From positions 149,436 to 213,435 of the forward strand of contig JAPWUV010000008.1 in the NCBI GenBank assembly GCA_028275345.1: a stretch of DNA of 64,000 nucleotides, in the 5' to 3' direction. The stretch is from a bacterium (lineage in GTDB: Bacteria; Zhuqueibacterota; Zhuqueibacteria; Oleimicrobiales; Geothermoviventaceae). Position 1 is the stretch's first letter. Each line of letters opens with the position of its first letter. The notes beneath the pieces were generated by a model. It was not told the DNA's origin, ran no database searches, and was given only the letters and a program-made list of their open reading frames with translations. The position numbers and the translations under genes are program-made. This document shows, in pieces, positions 63,545 through 64,000 of this stretch.

Positions 63545-64000
63545 ATGGAGGCTAAGCGAAGCCCATTGACGGCAGTCGTCGCCCTGACGGCTGTGTTCAG
63601 CCTGGCCATCTGTTTCATCATCATCGGCTCGGTTTCGGTGGAGCTCCAGCAAGCCCTGGGGATCGATGAGTCACGGATTGGGACGCTGGTGCTCGCTCTC
63701 TTCCTCACGAGCACCATCGTGCAGTTCTTCATCGGGCCCTTGGTGGACAAAGTAGGCCATAAGCCGGTCGTGACCGTGGGGTTTCTGGTCACTGCCGCCA
63801 GCATGTTCCTCCTGGGCCTGGCCAGATCGTACGCCTTGGCGCTTTGGGCGTGCATTTTCTTGGGGATTGGCGCCATGTGCCTGAATACCGTCGGGAACAC
63901 GTTGATCCCTCAAGTGCTGTTTGGAGGCAAGGATCCGGCCCGGGCGAGCAACCTTGGAAACGCGTTCTTCGGACTGGGATACGTTCTGACTCCCCTCCTG
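63545..64000 (+). CDS. MFS transporter (3' end cut by window)
   Basis: Open frame of 152 codons from ATG 63545 to the window edge with no stop. Hydrophobic segments alternate with short loops. The MFS motif between segments 2 and 3 reads GPLVDKVGHKPV, close to the consensus GxxxDRxGRR. Only the first four to five of 12 helices are present. ATG follows CGGGGAGAGG. Neighbouring sugar isomerase and dehydrogenase genes suggest a sugar or sugar-acid substrate. Confidence 0.85.
   Translation, partial: MEAKRSPLTAVVALTAVFSLAICFIIIGSVSVELQQALGIDESRIGTLVLALFLTSTIVQFFIGPLVDKVGHKPVVTVGFLVTAASMFLLGLARSYALALWACIFLGIGAMCLNTVGNTLIPQVLFGGKDPARASNLGNAFFGLGYVLTPLL

Noticed and set aside
1-64000. CRISPR array, insertion sequence or prophage
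   Set aside because: No regularly spaced direct repeats, transposase, terminal inverted repeats with target duplication or phage structural genes were seen on either strand.

Overview
The window is a GC-rich bacterial chromosome segment with nearly all genes on the + strand. Only two adjacent genes (38577-40693) are on the minus strand. No insertion sequence, prophage, plasmid or CRISPR signal was seen. Several proteins point to the Fibrobacteres-Chlorobi-Bacteroidetes (FCB) superphylum or a neighbouring candidate phylum (KSB1- or Calditrichota-like): a GWxTD-domain protein, a PorV/PorQ-type outer-membrane barrel, a TonB-dependent receptor with an N-terminal carboxypeptidase-regulatory domain, a secreted protein with a FlgD/type-IX-sorting-like C-terminus, and a SecA about 160 residues longer than that of E. 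coli. Unlike classical Bacteroidetes, most genes have good Shine-Dalgarno sequences. The recognisable promoters are sigma70-like (TTGnnn, 16-18 bp, TATATT/TAACTT). The placement is inference; no 16S gene is present.

Layout. 1-10457: end of a complex I operon (nuoH, nuoI), thyX, lipA, a hotdog thioesterase, an AIR-synthase-like protein, a GAF/SpoIIE phosphatase, def, a ferritin-like protein and two tandem MetE-like proteins. 10681-12893: feoA-feoB. 13115-25573: polX behind a near-consensus promoter, a small membrane protein, gamma-glutamyltransferase, a CPBP protease, a Nudix hydrolase, mltG, pcrA and a 1253-residue secreted TPR protein. 25601-28748: a promoter, a possible structured RNA ending in a strong terminator, a zinc-ribbon coiled-coil protein, RNase P RNA and recJ. 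28910-38446: housekeeping block nusB, secA, smg-like, topA, xer recombinase, hpf, hprK. 38577-40967: the two minus-strand genes and a divergent promoter region. 40968-44996: a possibly leaderless glycosyltransferase, a small export protein, tRNA-Pro(CGG) and leuS with a terminator.

45079-49086: sugar isomerase/dehydrogenase pair, GWxTD protein and a solitary corrinoid protein. 49194-56476: a surface module (TonB-dependent receptor, secreted 854-residue protein, PorV-like barrel) behind a long leader that contains an intrinsic terminator. 56565-64000: HAD hydrolase, DegT aminotransferase, DRG/TGS GTPase, and a sugar-handling group (Tat-lipoprotein isomerase, cytoplasmic isomerase, Gfo/Idh/MocA dehydrogenase, MFS transporter cut by the window edge).

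How they work together. The left half is mostly housekeeping: respiration, one-carbon/methionine and thymidylate metabolism, lipoate, iron uptake, DNA repair, protein export and ribosome hibernation. The right half looks like acquisition and modification of carbohydrate: an outer-membrane receptor with a surface partner and PorV homolog, then periplasmic and cytoplasmic isomerases and dehydrogenases with a transporter. The most interesting candidates for undescribed biology are the attenuator-like leader of the receptor operon (49229-49490), the possible structured RNA at 25637-25778, and the tandem MetE-like pair in which the first copy has lost most zinc ligands. These are inferences from reading the sequence; no database search or folding program was run.
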